Assembly (NCBI RefSeq): GCF_040054535.1
Contig: NC_090794.1
Coordinates: 809,501-873,500 of the forward strand
Direction of reading: 5' to 3'
Source: Antennarius striatus
Lineage: Eukaryota > Chordata > Actinopteri > Lophiiformes > Antennariidae
Length of the DNA stretch: 64,000 nucleotides
Shown: one piece after another, positions 12,425 to 40,362 of the stretch
Position numbering within the stretch: the stretch's first letter is position 1
Layout: each line of letters opens with the position of its first letter
Program-made: the position numbers and the translations under genes
The notes under the pieces: model-generated
Told to the model about the DNA's origin: nothing
What the model saw: only the letters and a program-made list of their open reading frames with translations
The model's database searches: none

Positions 12425-13372
12425 GATGAGTTTGTTTACATCAGAAGAAACCATCAATCCCTTTTGAAAACCAGTGGAGGTGTGACACGAGTCGGGAGGC
12501 GGGGCTTAAAATATTTAAATGTTTACATAAAATTATTCATAAATTATTAAAATCATTTTTAAATCCATTTTATCTAAACAACAACAAAACAGGTCAAACC
12601 GGTTTGACGTTTGTTTCACCCGGCTCTCCGTGACGTCATCAAAACAACCGATTCTCCGGCGGACGAGTTGGCGCTACGCCGTTGCCATGACAACATGTCC
12701 AGCAGCATCGTTTTATCGCAATTCAAAGAAATCGATGGAGACCAGGAGCTGAGTTCAGCGTGTTTTAATGAGACACAGGTGAACACAGGAAGTTATCAAA
12801 CGGCGATCAGCTGATCAGTCGTCAATCGCCTGCTGATCAGCCGATGGAAACAAATCAACGAGACCCAGGTGAGTCGCAAACAATCTATGTACATCCATGA
12901 CACTGCCTGTAGATGACCCCGCCCACTGGCTCTACTGCCCGCCCCCTTAAAGGGACAGCCATCTTATTTGTCGGGTGGGCGTGGCCAAACACCTGCAGCT
13001 CAGTCTTTGAAAAAAAAAAAAAAAAAGTTCATCACAGCAGAACAGCTCCTGTCTAGTCCTCGTAACACTGAACTCCAACTCCCATGATGCTCTGCAGCAG
13101 TCAGAATAATGCTCACACTGAAGCAGGGGACAGGTGGGTGAGACAGACAGACGACACCAGGAACAGAGAGACAGGGAAACTGCTGGGTTACCTGTCTCTC
13201 TGTTCACCTGTGTCTGCTCTACGTCTCAACCAATCATAACCTGTCTCTCTTTCTTCCTGTCTCTCCTCCTGTCTCTCTTTCTCTCCGTCTGTCTCTCCTT
13301 CTCCTCCTGTCTCCCTCTCCTCCCGTCTCACCTCCACCCGTCTCCCTCTCCTCCCGTCTCACCTCCACCCGT

Positions 13373-18566
<5,194 letters not shown>

Positions 18567-19986
18567 GTTACCCGGGTCACAGTGAGGGAAGTTCGGTCAT
18601 GAAGCCGCCCGTCCGCCCGGAGACACCTGCCCGAAGTTAGCGGACCGTCGGCGGGCTGAGTGAACTTCAGGTTCGGGTCTATCTGGGCAGGATACCCCCA
18701 GGCATCACCGGGCCCGGGCCTGGATTCGGTGTCGGAGCGCTATCTGTCCCGGTTCGGTTCGGGTCCGCTTCTTTTCCGGTAGTTTCCTGCTGACATAGAT
18801 CCGAACTCAACCGGAGCAACAGTTCCTCTTTACGGCTAAGTTAGCCGGCTAGCCCCGGCTAGGCGTCTGTGCGACCGGAGCGGCTCCGGTTCCGCCCGTC
18901 CCGTCTCCGGTAAGGGGTCGATTCGAATCGACGGTACCGGTTCCGTTAATCCAGCGGCGGTGAGGTTCGTTCAGCTTCTCGTCATCCCACGGAGAGACAC
19001 TCTCCAGCCGCTCCGCTAGCCACAGCCAAGATGGACGACCAACCAAACCCAGCAGGCTGACAGGATGTGACGTAAGACACGACGTGAGCTCTGATTGGTT
19101 AGCGAGGCGGAGCGGCGGCGTTTTCTGTTGCTAGGGTGACTAGACAGAAAGGATGGATACGGAAATGAAGGATGAAAAGGATTCCGTGATTAAAACACGA
19201 CAACGTCACCAAAGTTAATCCGTTCGGTCATAAAAATAATTTAAAAAATCGAACCAACAATGAAGTTTATTCTGAATATTAATATGGGTAAAATTAAACT
19301 TGAAATCAGTTTTCAGTTGAATGCAGCACATTAAAACTTATAGAAAAAACTAAAACACAAATGAATAATATTTAAGGTAAATGAAATTAAAAAATAGTTT
19401 AAAATGAACAAGTGACGCCTGAGACGGAATTGTTAGAAGTATTAAATTAAAACTAAACACGGCGGAAGCAGTGAGGCCGTATGACCAGCAGGGGGCAGCA
19501 GGAGGCAACAAACAAACCGGTCACATCGTTGATTAATTTTTAAAGGCTGATAATTATCCTTCAGCATTAGAATCTGGTGTTATTAAGGTAAGGTCGACTA
19601 TTTCAAATTGTAATGAGATTATTCCAGATTGTATTATTGATCATGATCAGTATTTGTCATTGAAGAACAGATCGTGTAAATGACCTTCTGTATATTCATC
19701 ACGACAATTTAATATTGTGAGAACTTTCATGTTTGACAAGGTAAATAGTGTATAATTATATGAAAATAAACGTTTTGTGATTGAAAAAATTCCATGGTGT
19801 CATTTTATATGTACTACAGTTGAAATGCAACTCAATTTAAATCATGTGGTTAATGGGAAAAATAGAAATTTTCATATCAACAAGACAGTAACCCACAGAA
19901 TAATTATGTATTTATTATTATTAACATCTTGGTGTCTTCATTTTATTTTCCATCAACTCGTCTTCGAATAAAGTTAAATAAACGTC
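18567..19986. other. mark3 5' UTR and CpG-rich promoter region, then AT-rich intergenic DNA
   Basis: 18567 to about 19060 is CpG-rich and should hold the mark3 transcription start; no TATA box is seen. 19080-19986 is AT-rich with no gene. Reverse AATAAA signals (forward TTTATT) at 19942-19947 and 19911-19916 suit the tnfaip2-like gene ending at 19987. Confidence 0.55.
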
Positions 19987-22900
19987 CTACATCCGACTGA
20001 TCTTCTTATCGATCCAATTGACTTTCACCTTGGAGAAGAATGCCGGCCTGTGATTGGTGGACACACCGAGGAGGCGGTTCTCTTCCACGCTCCGCCTGAT
20101 GGAGCGAACGTCAGCTGCTGATAAGCCGGTTTTCAGAGCGAGCAGCGCCGACACGTGACCGTCGCTATGGAGACACAATCAAACACAGGTGAGACCTTCA
20201 TGGGCGGGGCAGAACGCAACGCCACGCCTGATTGGTTCTCAGGCGGACACACACTGACTGTGGAACAGGAAGTAGACGGGTTCGCTGGTGCTTCTTCCTG
20301 TCATGTGACTCCTCTCAATATTTTTCCACTGACTTCATTCTGACACCTGAAGCCCACCTGGCCACGCCCACCATCTCCCATGGCAACCAGGTGTTTGATT
20401 CAGGTCACGGCTGGAGTGTTTGCATTTGAGAACAAACAGGAAGCCTATTCATGCCCCCCCCCCCCATCGGATGACTCCATCCATCCCGTGGGATCACCCC
20501 GCCCCCTACCTGAGGTCGGGGAACGCCCTCGCCACGCAGACCATCTCCAGCTGGAGGCTCTCGGGGTCCTGCAGGCGGAGGATCTCAGCCAGGCGGCGCA
20601 GCCCCTCCCCCAGCCAGGGGCAGCCCTGTGGTGGGGGGGGGGGCAAAGACAGGCGTCAGCCGGGGGCCCGACCTGCATCAGAACCTGAGAAACACCTGTC
20701 TCACCTCCTCCTGGAAGAAGTGGTCGATCTTCTGGGCGTCGTCCGTCATCCGCTGGGCCCCCCGCACCTGCTGCCCCCCGCCCTTCATCCTGGTCTTCAT
20801 CGTCCTCCTCACGTAGTGGAGGACCACGTCCTGGTGGACGCCGCGGAGCAGCGCCTGGAGGAAACGGACAGGAGGTCGTCCGTCAGACCGACGGGTGGTA
20901 AACCGACGAGAAGGTGGGGGGGGTCGCACCTGTCGACAGGTGGGCTTCAGGTCGCTCAGGTCACACAGGTGCTGGTTCAGGAAGTCCAGCAGAGACTCGA
21001 CGACGGGAAGAGACTCGTCCAACCAGGCGGACGTCCACAGTGGGCGGAGACACGCCTGCAAGCACAGCGACCAATCAGAGGGGGTTACTGATGCTGTAGG
21101 CGGGAGGGAGGCGAGGACCGCCACCGGAGGAGCGTCCCACTGAAGGCAACGAGTCCCCGTTTGTCCCCGTTTGTCCCAGTTTGTCCCCGTTTGTCCCCGT
21201 TGTCCCCGTTGTCCCAGTTTGTCCCCGTTTGTCCCCGTTGTCCCCGTTTGTCCCCGTTTGTCCCCGTTTGTCCCCGTTTGTCCCCGTTTGTCCCCGTTTG
21301 TCCCCGTTTGTCCCAGTGAGTCACACCTTCAGTTGCGTCTGGATGGGGCGGGTCAAACACCTGTACCCACAATCCCACAGGGCAGAGAGCGTGTCCAGAC
21401 AGCGACCCTTCTGCTGCTCCGACACACTTCCTGTTTGAGCTGTGATGTAATCCCTGAGGGCAGTCACAGAGGACCAATCAGCAGCAGCGCAGGAAACCCA
21501 ATGTCCAATCAGGAGTCCCTTACCCTGATGGTTTTTATCATTAAAACTACAGAAATATTAATAATGAACATACACCTGTCGTCTACCTGAGCTGCTGCTC
21601 ACAGACCAGCTGGGCTTTAACCACTGACCCCTCGTTGCCGTGGTTACCCTTCACAAACTCATCCAAGCTGTTCTTATAGCTGAAAAACACAACCTTGTTA
21701 ACGAATGGAGGATTGGACGCACAAAAACCTCAGGGGGTCTCATTAATATGCATGAGTGGGTGTGGTCTACCTGCTCAGGAAGCTCTCCAGGTGAGTTGTG
21801 ATCCTTTGACCTTTGCTTTTGTCTCTGATCACACAGTTGAACTCAGTCATGGCACTGTCTATCACCTGGAAACACAGACACCGCAACATAGACACTGCCC
21901 TGAACACCTCACCTGTCTGACTGTATCACACCTGTCTGTCTGTCTCTCACCTGTCTGACTGTCTCTCACCTGTCTGACTGTCTCTCACCTGTCTGTCTCT
22001 CACCTGTACTGACTGTCTCTCACCTGTACTGACTGTCTCTCACCTGTACTGACTGTCTCTCACCTGTCTGACCGTATCTCACCTGTCTGACTGTACTCAC
22101 CTGTATGACGTCTATCGCCAGCGGGCTGAAGCAGTATTGGTCGATGACTTCGGGCTTCCTGTCGTTCTCCCAGCTCTCTTCCTCTTTCCTCAGAGCGGCG
22201 TTCAGCCACAGCCTCACCTGCTCCTGGAAGACACGCCCACGTGTCGGTTCACTCCATCGACACAGGAAGTCACGTCATGTTGACGTCGTTTGCTCTCAAA
22301 CAACAGAAGTTATTCTAACAGGAAGTCTACAGGAAGTCTACAGGAAGTCTACAGGAAGTCTACAGGAAGTCCACAGGAAGTCTACAGGAAGTCTACAGGA
22401 AGTCTACAGGAAGTCTACAGGGGCGTACACAGACTGAGACTTACATTAGGACCTACAGAGAAACAGGAAGAGCTAAACCTCTAGCTAACCTTCCCGCTAA
22501 CTTCCTGCTAACATACCTCCTTGTGGCTCAGGTAGCGGTCCTCCAGGTGCTCCAGGAGCCCCGGCAGCAGCAGGGAACCCAAACAGGCCGTTTTAATGGT
22601 CCCCTCCAGGTCCTTGTGGTTTAATATTTCACTGGGCGTAAACACAAACACCTGATATGTAGCGCTCCCACCCAGAACCCGACACCCCCACGTCACTGAC
22701 ACCAGGTTATACCCCACACCGAGTGTCGCTGTGACTCACTGCGGGTAGTAGTGATTGGCCCAGAGCAGCAGGTAGCTGCAGTCGTCGTGTTCCAGGTGAT
22801 CCGACAGCTCAGTCAGCCGGTCGGAGAAGCCCCGGTGGTAGAGTCCAGCGTACAGGTTCACCAGGTCCACCTGGGGGGGGTAGCAGTCCCTCACCTGCCC

Positions 22901-24538
22901 CACCACCGTCAGCAGGTCCTCCTTCACCCGCTTCCCCAGACGACACACCTGTACAGGTCAGCTAGCATCACCATACCACACACCTGCACAGGTGAGCTAG
23001 CATCACTGTCCCACACACCTGTACAGGTCAGCTAGCATCACCGTCCCACACACCTGTACAGGTCAGCTAGCATCACCGTCCCACACACCTGTACAGGTGA
23101 GCTAGCATCACCGTACCACACACCTGTACAGGTGAGCTAGCATCACCGTCCCACCCACCTGTACAGGTGAGCTAGCATCACCGTCCCACACACCTGTACA
23201 GGTGAGCTAGCATCACCGTACCACACACCTGTACAGGTGAGCTAGCATCACCGTCCCACACACCTGTACAGGTGAGCTAGCATCACCATACCACACACCT
23301 GTACAGGTCAGCTAGCATCACCGTACCACACACCTGTACAGGTGAGCTAGCATCACCGTCCCACACACCTGTACAGGTCAGCTAGCATCACCGTACCACA
23401 CCTGTACAGGTGAGCTAGCATCCGTTCTCTCACCTTCCTCTTCGTCGGTGACGACAGCCCTTCGGTCTCAGAGGAGTCTTCCTCGGCGGCCTGCGTCAGT
23501 CTGGACTCCACCATCTTGTGCAGCAGTGCATTGTGGGTACTCAGACACCTCTGAGGGCGCCACGGCGGGACCTGGTCCTCTGGACGCCCCCCCCAGCGTT
23601 GGTCCTGGACCTCCTGCTGCTGGATGGAGGCCACAGCGCTCCTCAGGACCTCCAGCCGCCCCGAGGAGGAGGAGGAGGGGGGGGTGAAGGTGTTGTGGAC
23701 GGACACCCACAGCCGCAGCCTGAAGGCCTCGAAGTCTCTGAACAGCTGGTCCTCCTCTTCCTCGCTGGGGGGGCCCCGACTGAACAGCTGCTCCTCCCTG
23801 GAGATCAGCCTCCTGCTGACCTCCTCCAGACCCTCCTCCTCCTCCTCCTGCTCTCCCTCCCCCTCCTGCAGCGCCTCCACCCCGTCCAGCTCATCGTCTG
23901 CAGGAGAAACCCAAAGTTTGGATCAACAAAGAGAAGTTGTGGGCGGGGCGCGGCGCGGCGGGGGGGTTGACTTCACACCTGACGGGTCTTTACGGTTCTG
24001 CTCTCGACGTTTCTTCCAGAACTTGACCGGGTTCTTCAGTTTGGGGAGTCTCCTCCTCTCCTTCACCGGGTTCTCCTTGTCTTCTCCTGCAGATTTAAAA
24101 AAACTTTATTTACAAGTTAAATAGAAATAAAACCACAAAACCTGAACTCAGTTAAAAAAAAAAGTTTGTTGTTTTCCAAATAAACGAATTGAGAAAATGA
24201 GACAACATTGGTTTAGTGACGTCATCAGTCTGACTTGTGATCCGGCTGAATTTGTTTTGGTTTTAATTTTTATTTTTCAATCGGTGGGATCTGATTGATC
24301 AATAGCCTTCATTAAACCTGAGTTCCGTGAACGCACCGCGACGATTCTGATGAAAACGGATCGATTCAAAACTAAATACAGTGATTAACATGAAGATTTA
24401 GTTTGGTAACTCAACGTCCGATAGATAAACAATATCAGAAACGGATCGATAAGTCGATCAGGTGATCACATGATCAGAATCATCGGGTAATTAAAGCAAA
24501 CAGGCATTAAAGTGAAGACGTGAACTCCTACCTTCCAT
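19987..24538 (-). CDS. tnfaip2: Sec6/EXOC3-like protein, TNFAIP2 or EXOC3L4 type
   Basis: Thirteen coding exons, 5' to 3': 24532-24538, 23979-24086, 23434-23897, 22740-22948, 22517-22631, 22101-22223, 21771-21865, 21587-21679, 21327-21453, 20930-21055, 20705-20854, 20510-20625 and 19987-20164. They give 636 aa (human TNFAIP2 is 654). The N-terminus is basic (RRRLPKLKNPVKFWKKRR) and then strongly acidic. Next comes the helical Sec6 region with family hallmarks such as LRSAVASIQQQEVQD, LWANHYYP, RLWLNAALRKEEESW, YCFSPLAIDVIQ, LCDLSDLKP and the C-terminal DGHVSALLALKTGLS. Human TNFAIP2 promotes membrane protrusion and nanotube formation and its relatives resemble the exocyst subunit EXOC3. The place next to mark3 fits TNFAIP2/EXOC3L4; I cannot separate those two without a tree. 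The first coding exon holds only ATG GAA G. Confidence 0.85.
21150..21314. repeat. 10-bp minisatellite in tnfaip2-like intron
   Basis: About 16 copies of TGTCCCCGTT with occasional TGTCCCAGTT, ending 13 bp from the donor of exon 21327-21453. Confidence 0.95.
22318..22419. repeat. 11-bp minisatellite in tnfaip2-like intron
   Basis: Nine copies of CAGGAAGTCTA (one CAGGAAGTCCA). Confidence 0.95.
22946..23420. repeat. 35-bp minisatellite filling an intron and carrying a 3' splice-site sequence
   Basis: About 13-14 copies of a 35-bp unit. Most contain the perfect 14-bp palindrome CACCTGTACAGGTG, a back-to-back pair of E-boxes. The copy next to exon 22740-22948 provides the real acceptor on the minus strand (CTGTACAG before GTGTG). 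The array makes up nearly the whole intron between donor 23433 and acceptor 22949. Confidence 0.95.
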
Positions 24539-25601
24539 CTCTCGGTCGTTTGACTCCGTCAGGGAGCAGCCCGGTGGAGGGGCGGGGTCAGACGCACGAT
24601 GGGTGACCCCGCCTACCAGCCTCGTGTCCAATCATTTTATTTAAAAATGTTTTCCGTGTATATAATTTCCGTGTATATAATTTATTTATACTGTACTTAA
24701 ATCCTTTATCAAACCCCGCCCAAATCAACCTTCTAAACCCCGCCCACCTCCACCCTGCGCTGGGACCAATGAAACGTCAGAAACCGTCTTCTTGGTTTTC
24801 CCTGTCAGTCATTATTTACATGTGGAGTCAATGACAGTCGTGTTTACACGAACAAACAAACAAACAAACAAACAAACATATGTTAGTTTGTTCAGACTTT
24901 GGCACCACAGAGTTAAAACAAAACAAAGAATCGATCAGCCTGTCAGCTGTTTGTGATCGATGATCTCTCCAAGGACTCCAGCGCCCCCCAGCGGACAACA
25001 GCAGCGTGGCCTCGGCTTGTGACCTCCCACCTGTGTGACGCCTACTCTGTACTGTAACTCGATCAATAAGCAGCTGTTAATAATCAATGCAGCTGCGATC
25101 AATAATAGATGGAGGAGGTCGATCAGGTCAGGTGTCACGCCTCAGGTGGGAAGGGGTGGAGCCTCTGATGTCACCTGTCCCACAAAGACCAATCACTGAA
25201 GAGGCTGTAGAGGCCAGATAATCAAGAGCAGAATGATCAGAGGGACGGTGTTTGTTGTTGTCTGTTTGTGTGTTGAAGAGTAAACAAGCATACATCTAAG
25301 TATATGCTTGTTTACAAATAAACATTGTTTACAAATAAACATTACTACAGTGTGATGTAACCTGACGGGCTATGAAATAGATTTAATCCTGTTACACAAG
25401 TGACTCGGAAACAACTTGTTGATGTTTACAACACCTTAAAACAAACAACAACACAACGTCATAGAAGCAATAATAAAAACATCAATAATCAATAATTAAT
25501 CAATATTTCTACCTGGGGGGGATTTTTATGGTCTATAGCGGTGACACGACTGAAACCAGGAGTCACACAAGAATGAGTCAAACCAGGACAACATGCAAAA
25601 C

Positions 25602-25707
<106 letters not shown>

Positions 25708-25959
25708 GGAAGAGAAACCTGAATTTGAATTGGGACGAACTGAACCAGTCGGTTGTCTGTCTGAACAACAGAGAGCGTCTGATCGTAGGAGGGGGACATG
25801 ATTATTGATTAGCATTGATTGTTATTGATCACCATCATCATCTCCATCAGGTGGGTGTATCAATGATTTGTTCACTCGTTTGTCCAGATTAACGACGGAT
25901 GAGAGGATTTCGTCTCTTTAGTGTGACAATAATAACTTGTATTGATGATCAATCAGAAT

Positions 25960-25960
<1 letters not shown>

Positions 25961-26012
<52 letters not shown>
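25961..26012. repeat. (TG)n microsatellite
   Basis: Uninterrupted TG array. Confidence 0.95.
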
Positions 26013-26013
<1 letters not shown>

Positions 26014-26373
26014 CACATCTGCTGAACGCTGACCACACGTTTCGTCCCATTGGTCAGTTTGTGGTGATTGAAGGTTTGTTCACGTTTGTGTCTGAAGCAG
26101 AAAACAGGAAACAGGAAGTAGAAAAGTTCCCAATCGATCGATCGATCAGGTCTTTATTGGGTTCTTTCTGTCACCCGTGATGTGTTCAAGGACCGCTCCT
26201 TGAGTGGAAAAAGCAGCTCATTAATGGGGTTAAATAATCCAGGAGGTGAAGGATTACCTGTCTGATCGACTCTCACCTGTCTCACTTTTCCTTTCCTCAC
26301 CTGTCGTCACCTCGGTCCACGTCAGGTGACACCACAGAAGAAGAAAGAACCGATTCTGATCTGATTGGCTGAA

Positions 26374-26817
26374 ATGACACAGGTGATGAACACCTGTGAC
26401 TCAGTGGGCGGGGCTACTGGGCAGGAGGCGTTGGCTTTCCAGGCGAGTGTGAAACACCCAGATGTAAATAAAGGGGTGTGGGAAAAAAGGTGTGGCCGCG
26501 CCCTCTGATTGGTCCCTTCCTTCTCCAGGTTTTTCCAGACTCTGTGGAGCATCTTTCAAAACTTTCCAGGCGTCTTCCATCCATTGTGGTGGAGCCGACG
26601 GACGGGGGGGAGGTGGAGAGCGGAGAGCTCCGCTGGCCGCCTGATGATGTCAGCAGTGATGTCAGAGAGAGCCCCGCCCACCTGGCAGGTAAGGTCATCA
26701 CACTGTCCAGCGGTAACAGATGTATTGATTAGTAATGATCAGGTGACGTCAGCAGGTGCTTGTTTTCCAGGCGTGGAGGAGACCAGCCGATGGGGCGGGG
26801 CTAAAGGTACCAACTGA
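26374..26817 (+). CDS. lbhd2: LBH-domain protein, lbhd2-like; first exon tentative
   Basis: The core exon 26529-26688 encodes VFPDSVEHLSKLSRRLPSIV followed by VEPTDGGEVESGELRWPP, the signature of the LBH (limb bud and heart) family of small, acidic, disordered transcription-linked proteins. Exon 26771-26817 adds a 15-residue tail ending GAKGTN. Splice signals are good (TTCTCCAG before 26529, GTAAGG at 26689, GTTTTCCAG before 26771). The first exon is inferred: ATG ACA CAG at 26374-26382 followed by GTGATG is in phase and has a usable ATG context, giving about 71 aa. LBH itself is 105 aa, so a longer N-terminus from another exon is possible. Human LBHD2 lies near EXOC3L4/TNFAIP2, which supports the name. 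It is divergent from the tnfaip2-like gene and convergent with cep170b. Confidence 0.75.
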
Positions 26818-26944
26818 TCGTTACTCTCAGCCAATCAGTGTGGAGGTCTATGTGACGAAAGGGGAAGGCGGGGCCAACTTATGTGTAGCCCCTCCCCCTG
26901 ATGAGGAGTCAAAGCAGGACATTGATTGGACGACAAGGAGATAC

Positions 26945-26950
26945 AATAAA
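26945..26950 (+). terminator. lbhd2: Poly(A) signal of the LBH-domain gene
   Basis: AATAAA 128 nt after the stop codon. Confidence 0.6.
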
Positions 26951-27053
26951 TACAAGGAAGGTCAACTGCCCCAGAGGATGATGGGACATTGAATTTGGGA
27001 CACACACACACACACACACATTTATATACACACATTTTTGTGTATAAATCACA

Positions 27054-27096
<43 letters not shown>

Positions 27097-27107
27097 ACTA
27101 CTACTAC

Positions 27108-27159
<52 letters not shown>

Positions 27160-27167
27160 ACTACTAC

Positions 27168-27221
<54 letters not shown>

Positions 27222-27225
27222 GTAA
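27054..27225. repeat. (AAT)n microsatellite with ACT variants
   Basis: Triplet array of about 170 bp, AAT with two ACT clusters. It gives poly-Asn and poly-Ile open frames that are not genes. Confidence 0.97.
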
Positions 27226-27414
27226 ATAATAATATCAATTCAGGAAAAATGTGAAGGAACACATGATTTAATGAATTTTAAGTCGTCTCTGCTTTTATAA
27301 CGTGTGTTTGTGTGAATTATTGATCACAGTGAAGTCGTTGGAAACTAGTTTTCATTTCTGTTTCTCTTAAATTTGTCCCATTAAAAGTCCTGAAACATCA
27401 GAGCGTGAAGTCGG

Positions 27415-28451
27415 TTTATTACAAATGACAGGATGTAAATATAAACAAAAGCTGTTGAGGTGAACATGAGCTCCATCAGAAGGTTCCACCATCAGAAACA
27501 CCCGACTGCAGATCAACGCGTAGAAAAGTGACGTCAAGAGGAAACACGGAGTCGACATGAACGCCGTTTGGTTTGCGTCTCTATTCAGCCTCTAAAGCTC
27601 ACATGCACTGTAAAAAAAAAAACAAAGCCAGAATGACCAAACACCTGCATCAGCAGCGGTCACATGATCACAGCAGCGGCCAATCAATACATTCCGATGG
27701 CTGCAGGAGCAGGAAGCGCCTCGGCTCCGCCTGTTTTTTACAAGGTGTCAAATGAAAAAAAGTGCACATTTGGTGAAATAGCCTCAAACGCTCACCTGCC
27801 ACAAGCTACAGGAAACATGCACGTCGCAAAATAAAAGCATCCTGTTTCACAAAATAAAAGCATCCTGTTTCACAAAATAAAAGCATCCTGTTTCTCCATC
27901 CCAACTCTCCTACATCGACTCAAGGGAAAATCCTCATTTCAGTTTCAGCTCTGGGTGTTCACTGCATCCAGATGTATTTAGCTTAGCACAAACATTCGAA
28001 ACAGCGGGAAACTGTTAGCCTCATAGTATCACAAGAGGAAGAACCACCCTGTGTCATGTGATGTTAAATGAAAGCGAATAGAAACAAAGGAAAAAAAGTA
28101 GTAAGCAATGTGGCTAGTCGTTAGCTAAAACCCTCTGGTTTCATTAATACTGAGTTTAAATTCTGATTAGTGTCCATAAATTACGACAGAACGTCTGTTT
28201 TTTAGCTTTTTAAACGAGTTACACTTTCGGCACGAGTGAACGGTCACGTTTGGCAATGAGCTTTTTAGCTAACAGCATCTAACTTGTGGGTTATTTTTCT
28301 GCTTCGATGGCGAGAAGCTAACAGTTACCCCTTTGCTTCCAGTATTAGCACGAAGCTAGGCTAACAACATCTTGATGCTACCTGGACACGCAGCGAAAAA
28401 ACACAACATCGTTCTGAATCCAGCAACAACGTAGATGGCTAGCAATCCGGA

Positions 28452-28534
<83 letters not shown>

Positions 28535-29425
28535 GATACCCCCACCATGAGCTGAAGGGTGTTTGTGTAAAACTGTAAATATTCATGTTGTACTTTTCTA
28601 AGCAGGTTCAGAATGTTTGTAGAGGAAAGCTAACGTAAGACCTGGAGGCTAACGCTAATCCCACGAACACGGTTTGTCGTAGACTTCGGGAACAAAATAT
28701 TCTTAACTCAATTTTTTTTAAAAACTTTTTTTCCAGATTTTCCAGACACAATGAACTACAATGCTGCTGTCATGGAGACAGTTCTGGTCGTAATACTACA
28801 GTGAGGGGATGCTAACACCTAGCCCTCATTTTCTCAAATCGAAACGAGACAAACGATCTGTTTTAGTTGACTTGACATTCAGGTGCAGCGAACCAGAAGC
28901 CGTTTTTCACGATTATTGCACAATCACAGCGAGATGGTAACAGAACATTCACTAAAAGATAACGCCGGACGTTCTGACGCGATTCGACTTCCTGGTTCTA
29001 AACACGGACAGAAGAACGGAGACACCATCTATCGTCTGTTTAACGCAACAACAGGTGATCAAAGCACAAAACTTATCAATATACCGTATGTTTGTACATT
29101 GTCGACGTACGACTTCACTGTGAGCGGCTGCTTTGTTTTGTAGCTCGGACTAAAGTTTGTTCGGCTTGTGCGACGTCGAAGCAGCTCTACATAAATATAT
29201 CGTTTCACTCAACGGAATCAACAGAAACAAATGAGACGTTTTGTCTTTGGATGGTCGGAGTTCATCCACACCACCGGCAGAAAGACAGTCCAAAGCTAGG
29301 CTAAGCTAATCTAGAGTGTTCCTGGTGCTACAGCCAGAGTCCATCTGGGTGGCGCTGTCCTTGGAGAGGGGCTGCAGGTGGTGTGGAGACGGGGTTACCA
29401 CCCGGGGGGTGCTACGGCGGCTGTC
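27415..29425 (-). other. cep170b: cep170b 3' UTR, about 2 kb, with poly(A) signal
   Basis: Reverse AATAAA (forward TTTATT) at 27415-27420 is the best distal signal for cep170b, whose stop codon is at 29426-29428. Inside are three tandem copies of a 23-bp unit with CATCCTGTTTCAC (27824-27893) and a CA array at 28454-28531. No coding exon is seen. Confidence 0.6.
28454..28531. repeat. (CA)n microsatellite in cep170b 3' UTR
   Basis: Uninterrupted CA array of about 78 bp (TG in the transcript). Confidence 0.95.
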
Positions 29426-39235
<9,810 letters not shown>

Positions 39236-39566
39236 TCAGACAGCAGAAGGATGACAATGTTTCACTGAAGCCATCAGGTGTCCACAGTCAAACAGTCTGT
39301 CCAGTTCTTCTGGAGACCCCTTAACCTGATCCAGATCCAGATCCTGATCCTGATCCTGATCCAGAACCAGAACCGGATCCAGATCCTGATCCAGAGCTGC
39401 TTCAGTTTCTGGTTCCTGAGGGATCTGATACCGTTCCTCTAGGTCCAGAATGTTCCTGGTTCTCCTCGTCCAGAAGGTTCTTCTGGTTCCAGTCTAAACC
39501 GATCCAGAACTTGTTCTAGAACTGGATTCTGAGGTCTGATTGGATCTTCATTCAATGAATGAAAAG

Positions 39567-40010
39567 GATGATGATGAAGATGGTGATGATGAAGATGATG
39601 AAGATAGTGACGATGATGATGGTGATGATGGTGATGATGAAGATGGTGATGATGAAGATGGTGATGATGGTGATGGTGATGATGAAGATGGTGATGATGA
39701 AGATGGTGATGATGATGATGGTGATGATGATGGTGATGATGATGGTGATGATGATGGTGATGATGGTGATGGTGATGATGATGATGGTGATGATGAAGAT
39801 GGTGATGATAGTGATGATAAAGATGGTGATGATGATGATGGTGATGATGGTGGTGGTGGTGATGATGGTGATGGTGATGATGGTGATGATGAAGATGAAG
39901 GTAGTGACGATGATAGGGATGATGAAGATGTGATGATGGTCATAATGATGGTGATGATGAAGATAGTGACGATGATGATGATAGTGATGATGATAGTGAT
40001 GGTGATCTTC
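39567..40010. repeat. GATGAT/GGTGATGATGAAGAT minisatellite
   Basis: About 440 bp of GAT-rich triplets upstream of cep170b. It yields Asp-rich, Met-rich and Ser-rich open frames in all frames, which is the mark of a triplet repeat rather than a gene. Confidence 0.95.
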
Positions 40011-40261
40011 AGAGGGTTCAATCATTCTTGTCATCAATAAATAGATTTTCTGCTGTTCTGATCAATTTAAACTCTTTTTGTCTATTCCAAACAGCTGATC
40101 AATAGGTCAGTTAATAAATCTATTGATTTCATTTCTTTAACAAATATAAAACATCTTCATCACATTGATCCAGGCGGTCCGTTTCACCTGTCATCAGATC
40201 ACGTGACCTGTCAGTTTAAAGAGCTCCTCTTTTAACCTGACAGACGAACCTGTTCACCCCT

Positions 40262-40308
40262 GTGACATCATCACCACCATCATCACCATCATCATCACCA
40301 TCATCACC

Positions 40309-40340
<32 letters not shown>

Positions 40341-40362
40341 CACCATCACCATCTTCATCATC
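40262..40362. repeat. (ATC)n-type triplet repeat
   Basis: CATCATCAC units over about 100 bp. Confidence 0.9.

Noticed and set aside
22946-23420. CRISPR-like regular repeat (35-bp period)
   Set aside because: Units are contiguous with no unique spacers, and the locus is a vertebrate intron; it is a minisatellite.
26756-26992. 78-codon frame downstream of the LBH exon as an extra coding exon
   Set aside because: Linking it would need a 24-nt intron, and the region carries the AATAAA signal; it is better read as 3' UTR.
39540-40040. Asp-rich open frame resembling an acidic protein
   Set aside because: GAT-triplet repeat open in several frames on both strands; no splice or start context supports a gene.
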